Shown: piece after piece, positions 49,899 through 59,406 of the stretch
Layout: every line of letters starts with the position of its first letter
Position numbering within the stretch: position 1 is the stretch's first letter
Origin: Desertimonas flava
GTDB taxonomy: Bacteria; Actinomycetota; Acidimicrobiia; Acidimicrobiales; Ilumatobacteraceae
DNA length: 64,000 nucleotides
Assembly (NCBI RefSeq): GCF_003426815.1
Contig: NZ_QKYK01000001.1
Span: 372,001-436,000 of the forward strand
Reading direction: 5' to 3'
Translations under genes and position numbers: made by a program
The notes under the pieces: generated by a model
What the model was told of the DNA's origin: nothing
The model's input: only the letters and a program-made list of their open reading frames with translations
The model's database searches: none

Positions 49899-50757
49899 TC
49901 ACGGGGAGTCGGGCTTCGCACGGACGACGACCACCGGGCACGCGGCGTGCTCGGCGACGCGATGGGCGACCGAACCGAACAGGAGCGACCGGAACCCGCC
50001 GCGGCCTCGCGAGCCGACGACGACGAGGTCGGCATGGTCTGCGTGTTCCAGGAGCGAGCGGGCGGGCGGGCCTTCGACGAGCTCGCCACGAACCGCTCCT
50101 CGCCCGCGATCTCGACAACGTTCGAGGGCGCGGTCGAGAACCAACGCGGCGTCGACTCGTGTCAGGTCGTGGCCGGTCATCGAGCTGAGCTCGGTGCCGT
50201 ACGGGTAGCGTGGACGACGACGAGCTCGGCGTCTCGGCGATCCGCTTCGTCGACGGCCCATGTCAGCGCTTCGTCAGCCGCGGCCGACCCATCGGTCCCG
50301 ACGACGATCCGGTTCGACGGCGGCGTGGGCTCCGGGCTGCGCACGATGACGACGGGGCACGGGCTCGTCCGGGCAGCTGCGTGGGCGACCGAGCCGAGCA
50401 GCCACGACTGGGCTTCCCGGCGCCAGTGCCCCCGACGACCAGCAGCGTGCTGTTCTCGGCCGCGGCGACCAATTGCGTTCGTGGCGAGCCGGTGTCCACG
50501 CGCTCGTCGAATCTGACGGCCGGGTACCGGCTGCGCATCGTCTCGACGACGACGGCCAGATCGTCGCCGATGATCGAGCGTGTTGCCGCGTCGTCGTAGG
50601 CAACCGTCGGCATCCAGGCATCCACCGCGACCGGTGCCGAGTAACACGTCACGACGCTGACTCGGGCGCCTGTCCGATCGGCCTCGGCGGCCGCCCACAT
50701 GGCCGCCGTCCGGGAAACATCCGATCCGTCGTATCCGACGGTGTAGGTCTCGTCCAT
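49899..50757 (-). pseudogene. Universal stress protein with two frame-breaking deletions
   Basis: The minus strand encodes a tandem Usp like the intact one at 27995, but in three frames. Frame 1: YTVGYDGSDVSRTAAMWAA to LLVVGGTGAGKPS. Frame 2: EAQSWLLGSVAHAAARTSPC, IVVGTDGSAAADEALTWA to AELVVVHA. Frame 3: YPYGTELSSMTGHDLTRV to VVVGSRGRGGFRSLLFGSVA. The first break is one missing base in a short C run near 50416-50418. The second is about seven missing bases near 50205, where the paralogue reads HAWDYPYG. A DevR-like box 37 bp upstream is retained. Confidence 0.8.
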
Positions 50758-50793
50758 CACCTCGATCATCGAGTTGTCACGACCCGATCACCA

Positions 50794-50808
50794 GAGACCA
50801 ACGGCCCT
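50794..50808 (-). promoter_or_regulatory. DevR/DosR-like box
   Basis: GAGACCAACGGCCCT on the plus strand, 12 of 15 matches, 37 bp upstream of the broken USP start at 50757. Confidence 0.65.
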
Positions 50809-50864
50809 GGAGGTCCGTCATGGAGTGCGGGCGGGTCCGCCGGTACCGCCACGATCGCGAGGTC

Positions 50865-50879
50865 GGGACCTTCGCCCCT
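50865..50879 (+). promoter_or_regulatory. DevR/DosR-like box
   Basis: GGGACCTTCGCCCCT, 14 of 15 matches. The PEP synthase GTG at 50959 would have a leader of about 45 nt containing GGAGGT. Confidence 0.75.
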
Positions 50880-50958
50880 TCCGTCCGCCGGGGCCGGCGG
50901 TGCTACCTGGAGGGCAGCGTCGTCGCGCGGCGATGAGCGTGAGATCGGAGGTAGGGCG

Positions 50959-53234
50959 GTGAGCATGATCGTGTGGCTCGAGGACCTCGGCAAGACCGAT
51001 GTGGCCGTCGCCGGTGGCAAGGGCGCCAATCTGGGTGAACTGACCAACGCCGGGTTCCCGGTGCCGCCCGGATTCGTCGTCACGGCTCAGGCCTACGTCG
51101 CGTCGATGGACGAGGGAGGTGTACGCGAGCAGCTCGCCGCGCCGGTTGTCGAGCCCAGCGCCGCGGCGGCGACCGAAGCGCGCCAACTGGTCGGCAAAGC
51201 CGGGTTGCCCGCGTCCATACGCAGCAGCCTCGACGCCGCGTACGCCGAGTTGGGCCGCCGCCTCGGTGTCGAGGACCCACCGGTAGCGGTCCGGTCCTCG
51301 GCGACTGCCGAGGACTCTGCCGACACGTCGTTCGCGGGCATGAACCGCACGATCACCAACGTGCGAGGTACAGCGGCACTCGCCGAAGCCGTCGTCGCTG
51401 CGTGGGCATCGCTGTTCGGGGAGCGGGTTCTCGGCTACCGCAGCGCTCGCGGACTCGCCGGGGAACCTCAGATGGCGGTCGTCGTCCAGGCGATGTTCCG
51501 GCCGAGCGGTCAGGCGTGGCGTTCACCGCCGACCCCGTCACGTCCGACCGCGGTCGGATCGTGATCGACGCGGCGTTCGGTCAGGGCGAGGTCGTCGTCG
51601 GTGGACGGGTCGAGCCCGACACGTACATCGTCGACAAGCAGACCCTCGCACTGGTGGACAGGCGGATCGGCACCAAGACCCACAAGATCGTTGCTGCCGA
51701 GGACCACGGTGACGAACGCGTCGAGCTGTCACCGCAGGAAGCCGGTGAGAAGGTGCTCGAGGACGCCCAGGTCGTCGAGATCGCCCGGCTGGCCCGGAGT
51801 GTGGAGGACCACTACGGGGTGCCTCAGGACGTCGAGTGGTGCATCGCCGCGGAGGGACCCGTCATGCTCGTCCAGACCCGTCCGATCACCACGCTGGCAT
51901 CGCCCGCTGCCGGATCATCCGGCCTAGCCGAGTCCACGGCGGCCGCCACGGACGTCGTCGCTCGCGGCCTCGGAGCCTCGCCGGGAGTTGCCGACGGGCC
52001 GGTCCGGCTCCTCCGCGAGCCCAGCGAGGGTTCGCTCCTGCAACGCGGCGAAGTCCTCGTGGCTCCGATGACGAACCCGGACTGGCTGCCGACGATGCGG
52101 CGCGCGGCAGCCGTCGTCACCGATCAGGGTGGCATCACCTGCCATGCGGCGATCGTCAGCCGTGAACTCGGCATCCCCTGCGTCGTCGGCACGCGCCATG
52201 CGACGACCACGCTCGCCACCGGCCAGGTCGTCACGGTCGACGGTTCGGCAGGCACGGTCACGCCCGGGAGGCGGAGCTCACCTGTCGTGGTGACGACTGC
52301 ATCCCCGGCCCCCACGGCGGGCGGCGCGACCGATCTCGGCACCCGCCTCTACGTCAACGTCGCGCTCACCGATCACATCGAGCAAGTCGCCGCGCTCGCC
52401 GTGGACGGGGTCGGGTTGCTGCGAGCCGAGTTCCTCGTCACCGAGGCGCTTCAGGGCCGCCACCCGCGTGCGGTGCTGGCCGCCGGTGGACGTGAAGAGT
52501 TCCTGAGTGCGATGGCGACGGCGCTGTCGACGATCACCAGGGCGTTCGCCCCGCGACCGGTGGTCTACCGGACGATGGACTTCCGCACCAACGAGTTCCG
52601 TGCCCTGTCGGGTGGCGCCGACTACGAGCCACCCGAGCACAATCCGATGATCGGCTATCGCGGCTGCTACCGGTATGTGCGCGAGCCGGATCTGTTCTCG
52701 CTGGAGCTCGAGCTGCTGGCTCGTGTACGCGAGGAGACCCCGAACCTTCACGTCATGATCCCGTTCGTGCGCACCGGATGGGAGCTCGAAGCCTGCCTCG
52801 AGCTCATCGACGCGAGCCCGCTCGGACGCCAGCGCGGTCTCCTGCGATGGATCATGGCCGAGGTGCCCTCGGTCGTCTACCGGCTGGGTGAGTACGCCGC
52901 GATGGGTATCGATGGCGTCTCGATCGGTTCCAACGACCTCACACAGTTGGTCCTGGGTGTCGACCGCGACTCCGAGGTCTGCCGCGAGCTCTTCGACGAG
53001 GAGGACCCCGCCGTGCTCGCGGCGATCGGCCAGATCATCGGGGAGTGCCGCCGGCTCGGTCTGACGTCATCGTTGTGCGGCCAGGCGCCCTCGAATCGCC
53101 CGGCGTTCGCCGAGCACCTGGTGCGCGCCGGCATCACGTCCGTGTCGGTCAACCCCGACGCCGTCGAGTCGGCCCGCCACGCCCTCGGTGCGGCCGAGCA
53201 CCGGCTGCTGCTCGAAGCGGCTCGCCGTGGCTGA
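50959..53234 (+). pseudogene. ppsA: Phosphoenolpyruvate synthase, one -1 frameshift
   Basis: All three PEP synthase domains are encoded but in two frames. Part 1 (50959-51564) is the ATP-grasp start: VAVAGGKGANLGELTNAGF, then VRSSATAEDSADTSFAGMN and VVVQAMFRP. Part 2 (open to 53234) goes on from SGVAFTADPVTSDRGRIVID and includes the phospho-His motif GGITCHAAIVSRELG and the barrel ends SIGSNDLTQLVLGVDRD and SSLCGQAPSNRP. One base restored near 51504 (CCGAG to CCGGAG) gives a continuous protein of about 758 residues, near the usual 790. It would make PEP from pyruvate and ATP. Whether the shift is real or a sequencing error cannot be told here. Confidence 0.85.
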
Positions 53235-53354
53235 GCCGCCAACGAGTCGCCCCAGCCCGACGTACTGTCGCCGGCGGCGTCAGCATTCAAGCGTCCGCTC
53301 AGTCAGGACCTCGTCCTGTGGAGTCCGGGTCTGCAGGTTCCGACCGTCGAACTC

Positions 53355-54185
53355 ATGAGCTACCCGCGAATCGTGGTTTCGACCGACGGGTCGGATCTGT
53401 CGATGAAGGCCCTTCTGGCCGCCAGCGGCCTTGCCCGGCGGGCCGCCATACCGGTCACGGTGCTCGGCATCGCTTTCGATGACGCCGAGCGGCGCGATGT
53501 CACCGACCGCATCGAACGCGTGACCCGGGCCGTGGGCTCCGGTGTCGACATGCAGATCGACATCGCGACGGCGGGAGCGGTCGTGAGGATCCCTGGTGCC
53601 GCCGCCCGCACGATCGTGGAGGATGCCGACCGCGACGCGGCGCTCGTCTGCATCGCGTCCCACGGCCGGGGCGGGATCGGTGTCGCCCTTCTCGGGAGCA
53701 CGACCGAGGAGGTGTTACGCGAATCGCGCCGGCCTGTACTCGTCGTCGGCCGCCACTTCCGTCCGCCCGACCATCCCGCGCGCGAAGGACGGCTCGTGGT
53801 GTGCGTCGATGGCTCCGACGTCGCCGAACGGGCGCTCGAGCCGGCGATCGACTGGGCCCGCCAGTTCGGTCCGACCCCGTGGATCGTTGAGGTGGCCCGG
53901 CGCCCCGATCTCTTCGCCCCGCCCTCCGATGGGCGGGAGAGCAACTACGTCCACGGACTCGCGCGCCGTGTCCCTCACGCGGAGTGGGAGATTCTTCACG
54001 CCGATGACGTCGCCGCGGAGTTGGCCGACCTGCCGCGCCGATGGCCGGTCGACGCCCTCGTGATGGCATCCCATGGCCGTGGCGGCATGGCGCGAGTGAG
54101 TCTCGGGAGCGTGACGATGAGCGTGGTGCACCACAGTGCCAGGCCCGTTCTCATCGTTCCGGCCGGTCATCGCCCCGCGGTCTGA
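53355..54185 (+). CDS. Universal stress protein, two UspA domains
   Basis: A 276-residue tandem Usp: RIVVSTDGSDLSMKALLAAS with IASHGRGGIGVALLGSTTEE, then LVVCVDGSDVAERALEPAID with VMASHGRGGMARVSLGSVTM. Both ATP-binding loops look intact. It is more distant from the 27995 protein than that one's broken copy. A 13-bp palindrome AGGAC-CTC-GTCCT sits 37 bp before ATG 53355, at the place of a DevR-like box but with a shorter spacer. Confidence 0.9.
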   Translation: MSYPRIVVSTDGSDLSMKALLAASGLARRAAIPVTVLGIAFDDAERRDVTDRIERVTRAVGSGVDMQIDIATAGAVVRIPGAAARTIVEDADRDAALVCIASHGRGGIGVALLGSTTEEVLRESRRPVLVVGRHFRPPDHPAREGRLVVCVDGSDVAERALEPAIDWARQFGPTPWIVEVARRPDLFAPPSDGRESNYVHGLARRVPHAEWEILHADDVAAELADLPRRWPVDALVMASHGRGGMARVSLGSVTMSVVHHSARPVLIVPAGHRPAV

Positions 54186-54266
54186 CCGGAACCCCTGCTC
54201 GATGCGGTGCCGGCGTCGTCCTCGCAAGGTTCGGCGGACACGACGAATGCATCGATCTCGGTGGCG

Positions 54267-54749
54267 TCAGTCCGGCGGCATGTACGGGTCGGGGGGCTGG
54301 TCGGTCTCGAGGCGATGACGGCGGATGATCCGGCCGGAGATTCGCTCGACTGCGATCTCGATCCATCGATCGCGACCCTCAGGTGCCCACGGCCGCACGT
54401 CGGTGTCGGCGACCGAGGCCAGCGTTGCCGGGTCGACGAGCGGCCCGGCGTGGCCACGGACGAGCACGCTCCATCCCGACTCACTGACCGGGTCGATCTC
54501 ATCCATCTCGTACGACACGTACTGGCCTCGCCCGGCCGAACGGTCCAGCACCGAGTCCGGCGCCGTCCGGAAGAGCACTCGATCCTGAGTGAACAGGGCG
54601 TTCACCGGAAACGCCACAGGCCCGTCGTCGTCGTCGAACACGACGCGGCCGAAGCTCGTACCGCAGGCCAGCCGACGGCACGTCTCCTCCTCGAGTTCGT
54701 ACATCGTGACGACGAACCCGTCGCGAAGTTGGGTCGGTATCGGTCTCAC
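54267..54749 (-). CDS. PPOX-fold protein 5
   Basis: 160 residues from GTG 54749 (ATG 54704 is an alternative giving 145): LEEETCRRLACGTSFGRVVF, GPVAFPVNALFTQDRVLFRT, RGQYVSYEMDEIDPVSESG, WSVLVRGHAGPLVDP and WIEIAVERISGRIIRRH. The most divergent of the five PPOX proteins here. A DevR-like box lies 59 bp upstream of GTG 54749 and a perfect palindrome GGGTC-CTC-GACCC 37 bp upstream. Confidence 0.82.
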   Translation of the reverse strand: MRPIPTQLRDGFVVTMYELEEETCRRLACGTSFGRVVFDDDDGPVAFPVNALFTQDRVLFRTAPDSVLDRSAGRGQYVSYEMDEIDPVSESGWSVLVRGHAGPLVDPATLASVADTDVRPWAPEGRDRWIEIAVERISGRIIRRHRLETDQPPDPYMPPD

Positions 54750-54807
54750 ACGTCGATCGAAGCGCAGTCGTCCCGGTCCTGCCCAGGGTCCTCGACCCCG
54801 ACCCGGC

Positions 54808-54822
54808 AGGCCATTCGGCCCT
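54808..54822 (-). promoter_or_regulatory. DevR/DosR-like box
   Basis: AGGCCATTCGGCCCT on the plus strand, 12 of 15 matches, 59 bp upstream of GTG 54749. Confidence 0.55.
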
Positions 54823-54857
54823 TGACGCCCGCCACCGACTCCGTGATCGGCGATCGG

Positions 54858-55226
54858 TCAATCGCCGGGATGGGCGAGCTCTCGCATCAGCAGCCGGAGT
54901 TCGACGCGGCCGGGAGGCGTCGCGGTCGTCGACCCCGCCGTCATCTCCAATCGCAGCGGCGGGAGCGGGTGGGACAGTGGCATTGGCTGCTCACGTTCGA
55001 TGGCGTCGGCGATCGCTCGTAACAGCTCGACGATCAGCTCCGGCGGATGCGGCTCGATGATGATCCGTTCGACGGTGGGTGACTGCTGTGCCTGCCAGGA
55101 CTCGACGATGCGGGCCACGGACTCGGCGCCGTCGCAGGTTTCCTGCTCGATCCGAGGGCCGTCGTGAGCGACGCTGACGTACGCCACCTGCGCCCATCCC
55201 TCTGCGGACTCCACAGCATCTGTCAC
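54858..55226 (-). CDS. Hypothetical protein under double box control
   Basis: 122 residues from GTG 55226. The product (AQVAYVSVAHDGPRIEQETC, RIIIEPHPPELIVELLRAIA, REQPMPLSHPLPPLRLEMTA) is soluble and mixed alpha/beta; no family is recognised. Two DevR-like boxes precede it, the nearer one 36 bp from the GTG. This spacing selects GTG 55226 over the upstream ATG 55301, which would put the near box inside the gene. Confidence 0.65.
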   Translation of the reverse strand: MTDAVESAEGWAQVAYVSVAHDGPRIEQETCDGAESVARIVESWQAQQSPTVERIIIEPHPPELIVELLRAIADAIEREQPMPLSHPLPPLRLEMTAGSTTATPPGRVELRLLMRELAHPGD

Positions 55227-55261
55227 GACCCCATCTGAGGCACCGTCGCGCCGCGAGATGT

Positions 55262-55276
55262 AGGGCCAAAGGTCCC
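55262..55276 (-). promoter_or_regulatory. DevR/DosR-like box, proximal of a pair
   Basis: AGGGCCAAAGGTCCC, 14 of 15 matches, 36 bp upstream of GTG 55226. Confidence 0.8.
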
Positions 55277-55308
55277 TTGGCCCGCCGCGGCGCATCCGCA
55301 CGGTGCGG

Positions 55309-55323
55309 ATGGCCGAAGTTCCC
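55309..55323 (-). promoter_or_regulatory. DevR/DosR-like box, distal of a pair
   Basis: ATGGCCGAAGTTCCC, 13 of 15 matches. It lies 47 bp upstream of the proximal box, just after the nitrite reductase stop. Confidence 0.65.
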
Positions 55324-55336
55324 GATCGGAGTGCCG

Positions 55337-56743
55337 TCAGCCCGCCGAGAGCAGCGCGAGTGCGCCACGTCCCGGGAAGTTGAAGGCGTGATTGACGAGC
55401 GCGAAGGTGCCGGCCTCGGGCGCTCGGAAATCGATCACCGCTCCCTGGGCTGGAGCGAGGTCGACGGCTTGTGCACCCCAGGTGCCCTCATTGCCGGGTT
55501 CGAGGGCGACGCCCTCCTTGACGACTCGGTGGAAGATCGCCCCGACGACGTGGATCGACGTTGCGATCGACGGCCCCGCGTCGAGGACGAACATCCGCAC
55601 GTCCTCTCCGGTGGCGATGGAGATGGGATGATCGAGGTACTGCGAGGCGACGCCGTTGAACGCCTGGAAATCGGGCGCGGGAGCGGCTTGGTCGGCGGCC
55701 GCGTACGAGGTCACCTCGCCTTGCGGTCCGAGATACCACTCGGACTGGACGAAGAAGAGCTCGTCGTCGGCGGGTGGCAGGCCCTCGGTCGGCTCGACGA
55801 TCACCATCCCGTACATCCCGTTGGCGATGTGGTGGAGGACCGGGGGAGTCCCGCAGTGGTACATGAAGACACCGGCGTAGTCGGTGGTGAACTCGTAGAT
55901 CAGCTCCTCACCGGGAGCGATGGAGTCCATCTCGTCTTCCATCGACACCTGTGACGCGTGGAAGTCGATCGAGTGCGACACCTCCGAGTCGAGCGGGTTG
56001 ATCAGATGAACGCGCACGGTGTCGCCGACCCGCGTCCGGAGCACGGGCCCCGGCACCTCACCGCCGAAGGTCCATACGAGCTGTTCGAACCCTTCGGCGA
56101 CGGTCATCAGCTGCTCCTCGATGACGAGTTCCCACTCGATCAGGTCTCCGCCGTCGGCGGCACCTCCAGCGATGAGCGTGACGCCAGGCCCTTCGCCCCG
56201 CGCCGGTGGGTGGGGATCTCGAAGGGCGTACGCCGGAACCTCCGGGTCGGCCTCCGCCACGCCTGTGGGCTCCGCCGGACCGGAGTGTCCGTTCTCGCTG
56301 CCGGCCGGGTCGTTCGTCTCGCCTCCGGTGCCCGCAGCGATCTTGCCGGCCATCCCGGCATCCTCGTGCCCGGGGATGGAGCACCAGTAGCGGATTCCGC
56401 CATCGGGAACCGCGAACTCGAACTCGACGGTCTGCCCCGGACCGGCGACGATCGGGTCATGCCCCTCGAACGTGATGTCGTGCTCGACTGCACCGTCGTT
56501 GATCAGGACTCCTCGGTACTGTCCCGGGACAGCGACCAGATCCTTGGGAGCGAAGCCGAACTCGGAGGCGCGGAACTCGATGGTGTCGCCCGGAGCGACA
56601 CCGGCAACGGCCGCTGGTCTCAACGCGCTGCCGCCGCGAACGGTCGGGGCGTCATCGACGCAGGCGACTGCGACGACGCCGAGCAGCAGCACCGCGGCCT
56701 GGTGAAGAGTCCTCGCCGGGTGGAAGGGTCTCCCGATCTTCAT
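55337..56743 (-). CDS. nirK: Copper nitrite reductase-type lipoprotein with N-terminal cupredoxin
   Basis: A 468-residue exported protein. The lipobox is VVAVAC after a short hydrophobic signal. Residues about 50-140 form an extra plastocyanin-like domain with a type 1 copper site (VEHDITF ... YWCSIPGHEDAGMAG). The NirK body follows: type 2 His/Asp in HSIDFHASQ, then FMYHCGTPPVLHHIANGMYGM with type 1 Cys/His/Met and a type 2 His, and the last type 2 His in IHVVGAIFHRV. It should reduce nitrite to NO, using its own cupredoxin as electron entry. The start overlaps the P-ATPase stop (ATGA), and a DevR-like box sits 36 bp upstream inside that gene. Confidence 0.88.
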   Translation of the reverse strand: MKIGRPFHPARTLHQAAVLLLGVVAVACVDDAPTVRGGSALRPAAVAGVAPGDTIEFRASEFGFAPKDLVAVPGQYRGVLINDGAVEHDITFEGHDPIVAGPGQTVEFEFAVPDGGIRYWCSIPGHEDAGMAGKIAAGTGGETNDPAGSENGHSGPAEPTGVAEADPEVPAYALRDPHPPARGEGPGVTLIAGGAADGGDLIEWELVIEEQLMTVAEGFEQLVWTFGGEVPGPVLRTRVGDTVRVHLINPLDSEVSHSIDFHASQVSMEDEMDSIAPGEELIYEFTTDYAGVFMYHCGTPPVLHHIANGMYGMVIVEPTEGLPPADDELFFVQSEWYLGPQGEVTSYAAADQAAPAPDFQAFNGVASQYLDHPISIATGEDVRMFVLDAGPSIATSIHVVGAIFHRVVKEGVALEPGNEGTWGAQAVDLAPAQGAVIDFRAPEAGTFALVNHAFNFPGRGALALLSAG

Positions 56744-59357
56744 GGTTCATCGATGACTCCGATCGGTGCCGATCGGTGAGAGTCGAAGGTCCCGTCGCCT
56801 CCCGGCAGACGACCTTTTGTTCCCGCAGGAGGCCCATCGAGCCGTTTGCGGACCGGCACCGACGATCGGTCCCGGGCGCTGTCGAAGAATCGCTTGGCGA
56901 GCTCGGTCGCGGCGACGTAGAGGACGGTGATCGCGGCGAGGGCGGCCACGAGGGACGGGGTCGGGGCCGTCAGCCCGAGGCTGTCGGCGAGCGGGCTGAA
57001 CGGGATCGCCACGGTGATCGCGGCCACGGCGAGTGACGACGCCAGCAGTGCTGTGCCGGGACGGCTGCGATACCAGGGTCTCCTGGTCCGAAGCACGAGC
57101 ATGACGACAAGCTCGGTTGCCGTCGACTCGAGGAACCAACCCGTCCGGAACAGCTCGGCACCGGCGTCGAACCCGACGCGCAGAACGACGAACGTGGCGA
57201 TGTCGAACGCCGAGCTGATCAGACCGAACGTGATCATGAAGCGGCGAAGCCGTGCGACGTCCCAGCCGTGGGGGTCCGACACCGCCTCGCGATCGACGTT
57301 GTCGGCCGCGATCGTGGTGCCGGGGATGTCGGAGAGGAAGTTGAGCAGGAGGATCTGCCGCGGCAGGAGCGGGAGGAACGGCAGGACCACGGCAGCGACC
57401 GCCATCGAGACCATGTTGCCGAAATTTGCCGAGATCGTGACCTGCACGTACTTGAGCGTGTTGGCGAACACCCGGCGACCCTGACGGATACCCTCGCCGA
57501 GCACACCGAGGTCCTTGTCGAGCAGCACGACACTGGCCGTGTGCTTGGCGATGTCGACTGCGCTGTCCACCGAGATGCCGACGTCTGCCAGCCGGAGTGC
57601 AGGTGCGTCGTTGATCCCGTCGCCGAGATAGCCGACAGTGTGGCCGCCGGCGCGTAGCGCTCGAACGATTCGTTCCTTCTGGAGGGGCTCGACCTCGGCG
57701 AACACGGCGGCCCGTACGGCGACGGCAGTCAGCTCGTCGTCCATGAGCCTCGCCATGGCGGCTCCGGTCACGATCTCGGCGGTGTCGAGGCCCACCGCGG
57801 CGGCGGCGTGCGCGGCAGCGTACCGGTTGTCGCCGGTGACGAGTTTGGTCGAGACGCCGAGGGCCGCCAGCTCGGCCAGCGCTGCCCCGGCGTCAGGCTT
57901 GGGTGGGTCGCTGAAGCAGAGGAACCCGGCGAGAACGAGCCCTGACTCGTGGACGGGCTCCAGCACGGCAGGTGGCGGTTCGGCCACGTGACGAGTCGCC
58001 ACGGCCAGGACGCGCACGCCGCGGGCCGACAGGGCGGTGAACTGTTCGTGGGCTGCCGTCCGTGCCTGCTGGTCGAGATCGCAGCATCCGAGCACCTCCT
58101 CGACGGCGCCCTTCGTCACGACCATCGTCGTTCCCCCGACCCGGACGAGCACCGTCAGGCGTCGCCGGCTGAAGTCGTACGGGAGCTCGTCGATCATGTG
58201 GACGGCGGGCTCCGAGCCGTCGGCGGTTGCCGTGATGGCCTCGTCGATCGGGTTGCGGAACGAGCGCTGTGCCGCCGCGTTGATCCAGGCGAGATGGCGC
58301 ACAGCGTCGGAAGGCCGGCCCGAAGGGTCGACCGCGGCGTCGAGCCGTATCGAGCCGGACGTGAGGGTTCCCGTCTTGTCGGTGCAGAGAGCACGTCGAT
58401 CGCTCCGATGTCCTCGATCGCGTCGAGCCGCTTGACGATGACGCGCCGCGCCGCCATCACGCGGGCCCCGTGCGCCAGCGTGACGGTGACGATGGCAGGC
58501 AGCAGCTGCGGTGTCAGCCCGACGGCCAGGGCCAGAGAGAACAGGAGCGACTCGATGAGGGGACGATCGAGCACGACGTTGGCGACGAAGATGCCGGCGA
58601 CCAGCAGCGCGGTCGCCCGCATCAGCAAGAAGCCGAATCGCCGCAAGCCGAGCTCGAACGCGGTCGGAACGTGTCCGGCGCCGAGGTGCGTGCCGACGCG
58701 CCCCAGCTCGGTATCGCTCCCGACGCTGGCGATCACCAGCACGCCGGTCCCGCTGGCCACGTGGGTGCCGCGCCATGCGCTGTTGGTGCGTGTGCCCAGC
58801 GGGGCGTCGTCGGGCAGCCGGCCCGGTTGCTTCTCGACGGGAAAGCTCTCGCCGGTGAGGGCCGACTCGTCGACCATCAGCGAATCGGCGGAGAGAATGC
58901 GACCGTCGCCGGGGACGACGTCGCCCGCGTGGAGCTCGACCACGTCACCGACGACAACATCGTCGATCAAGACGGGCACAACGGCACCGTCCCGTCGCAC
59001 CTCGACCTGCACCCGCACGGCGCCGAGCAGATCGTCGACGGTCCGCACGGCGCCGCTCTCTTGGCGGTAGCCGAGCAGGGCGCTGGTGAGAGTGATGATG
59101 ACGATGATCAGCCCGTCGACCAGGTCGCCCAGCACGATCGACAAGATCGCGGCGACGAGGAGCAGCAGGATGATCGGGTTGTTGAACTGGCGCCACAGCA
59201 GTCGCCACTGGTTCGCCGCGGCACTGTCCTCGCGTCGACCGACCGAACGAGAGCGCGCTTGTTCGGTCGTCAGACCGAGCGGCGTGGTGCCGGCAGCAGC
59301 GAGCACGTCGTCTTCAGGAGGCACCCAGAACGGGTGGTCGGCCGGCGTGGGCGTCAC
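56740..59357 (-). pseudogene. mgtA: Mg2+-type (P3B) P-type ATPase with +2 frameshift at the phosphorylation site
   Basis: Frame 1 from GTG 59357 carries the N-terminus, NPIILLLLVAAILSIVLGDL, the actuator motif VDESALTGESFPVEK and TM4 with AVGLTPQLLPAIVTVTLAHG, up to EDIGAIDVL. Frame 2 resumes with LCTDKTGTLTSGSIRLDA and runs through the P domain (GYLGDGINDAPALRLADVGI) and the last helices (LLLNFLSDIPGTTIAADNVD, WFLESTATELVVMLVL), which mark the MgtA group. Two extra bases in an AGAGAG tract (58386-58391) separate the frames exactly before the phosphorylated Asp. As written, no working pump is made. A box lies 35 bp upstream. It leads into nirK. Confidence 0.85.
56779..56793 (-). promoter_or_regulatory. 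DevR/DosR-like box inside the P-ATPase 3' end
   Basis: AGAGTCGAAGGTCCC, 13 of 15 matches, 36 bp upstream of the nirK ATG. It lies within coding sequence, giving nirK its own promoter. Confidence 0.75.
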
Positions 59358-59391
59358 ACCTCGAGCACACCACGCGCGCTGCTCCGACGAC

Positions 59392-59406
59392 AGGGCCCAA
59401 GGTCAT
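59392..59406 (-). promoter_or_regulatory. DevR/DosR-like box
   Basis: AGGGCCCAAGGTCAT, 12 of 15 matches, 35 bp upstream of the P-ATPase GTG at 59357. Confidence 0.7.
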
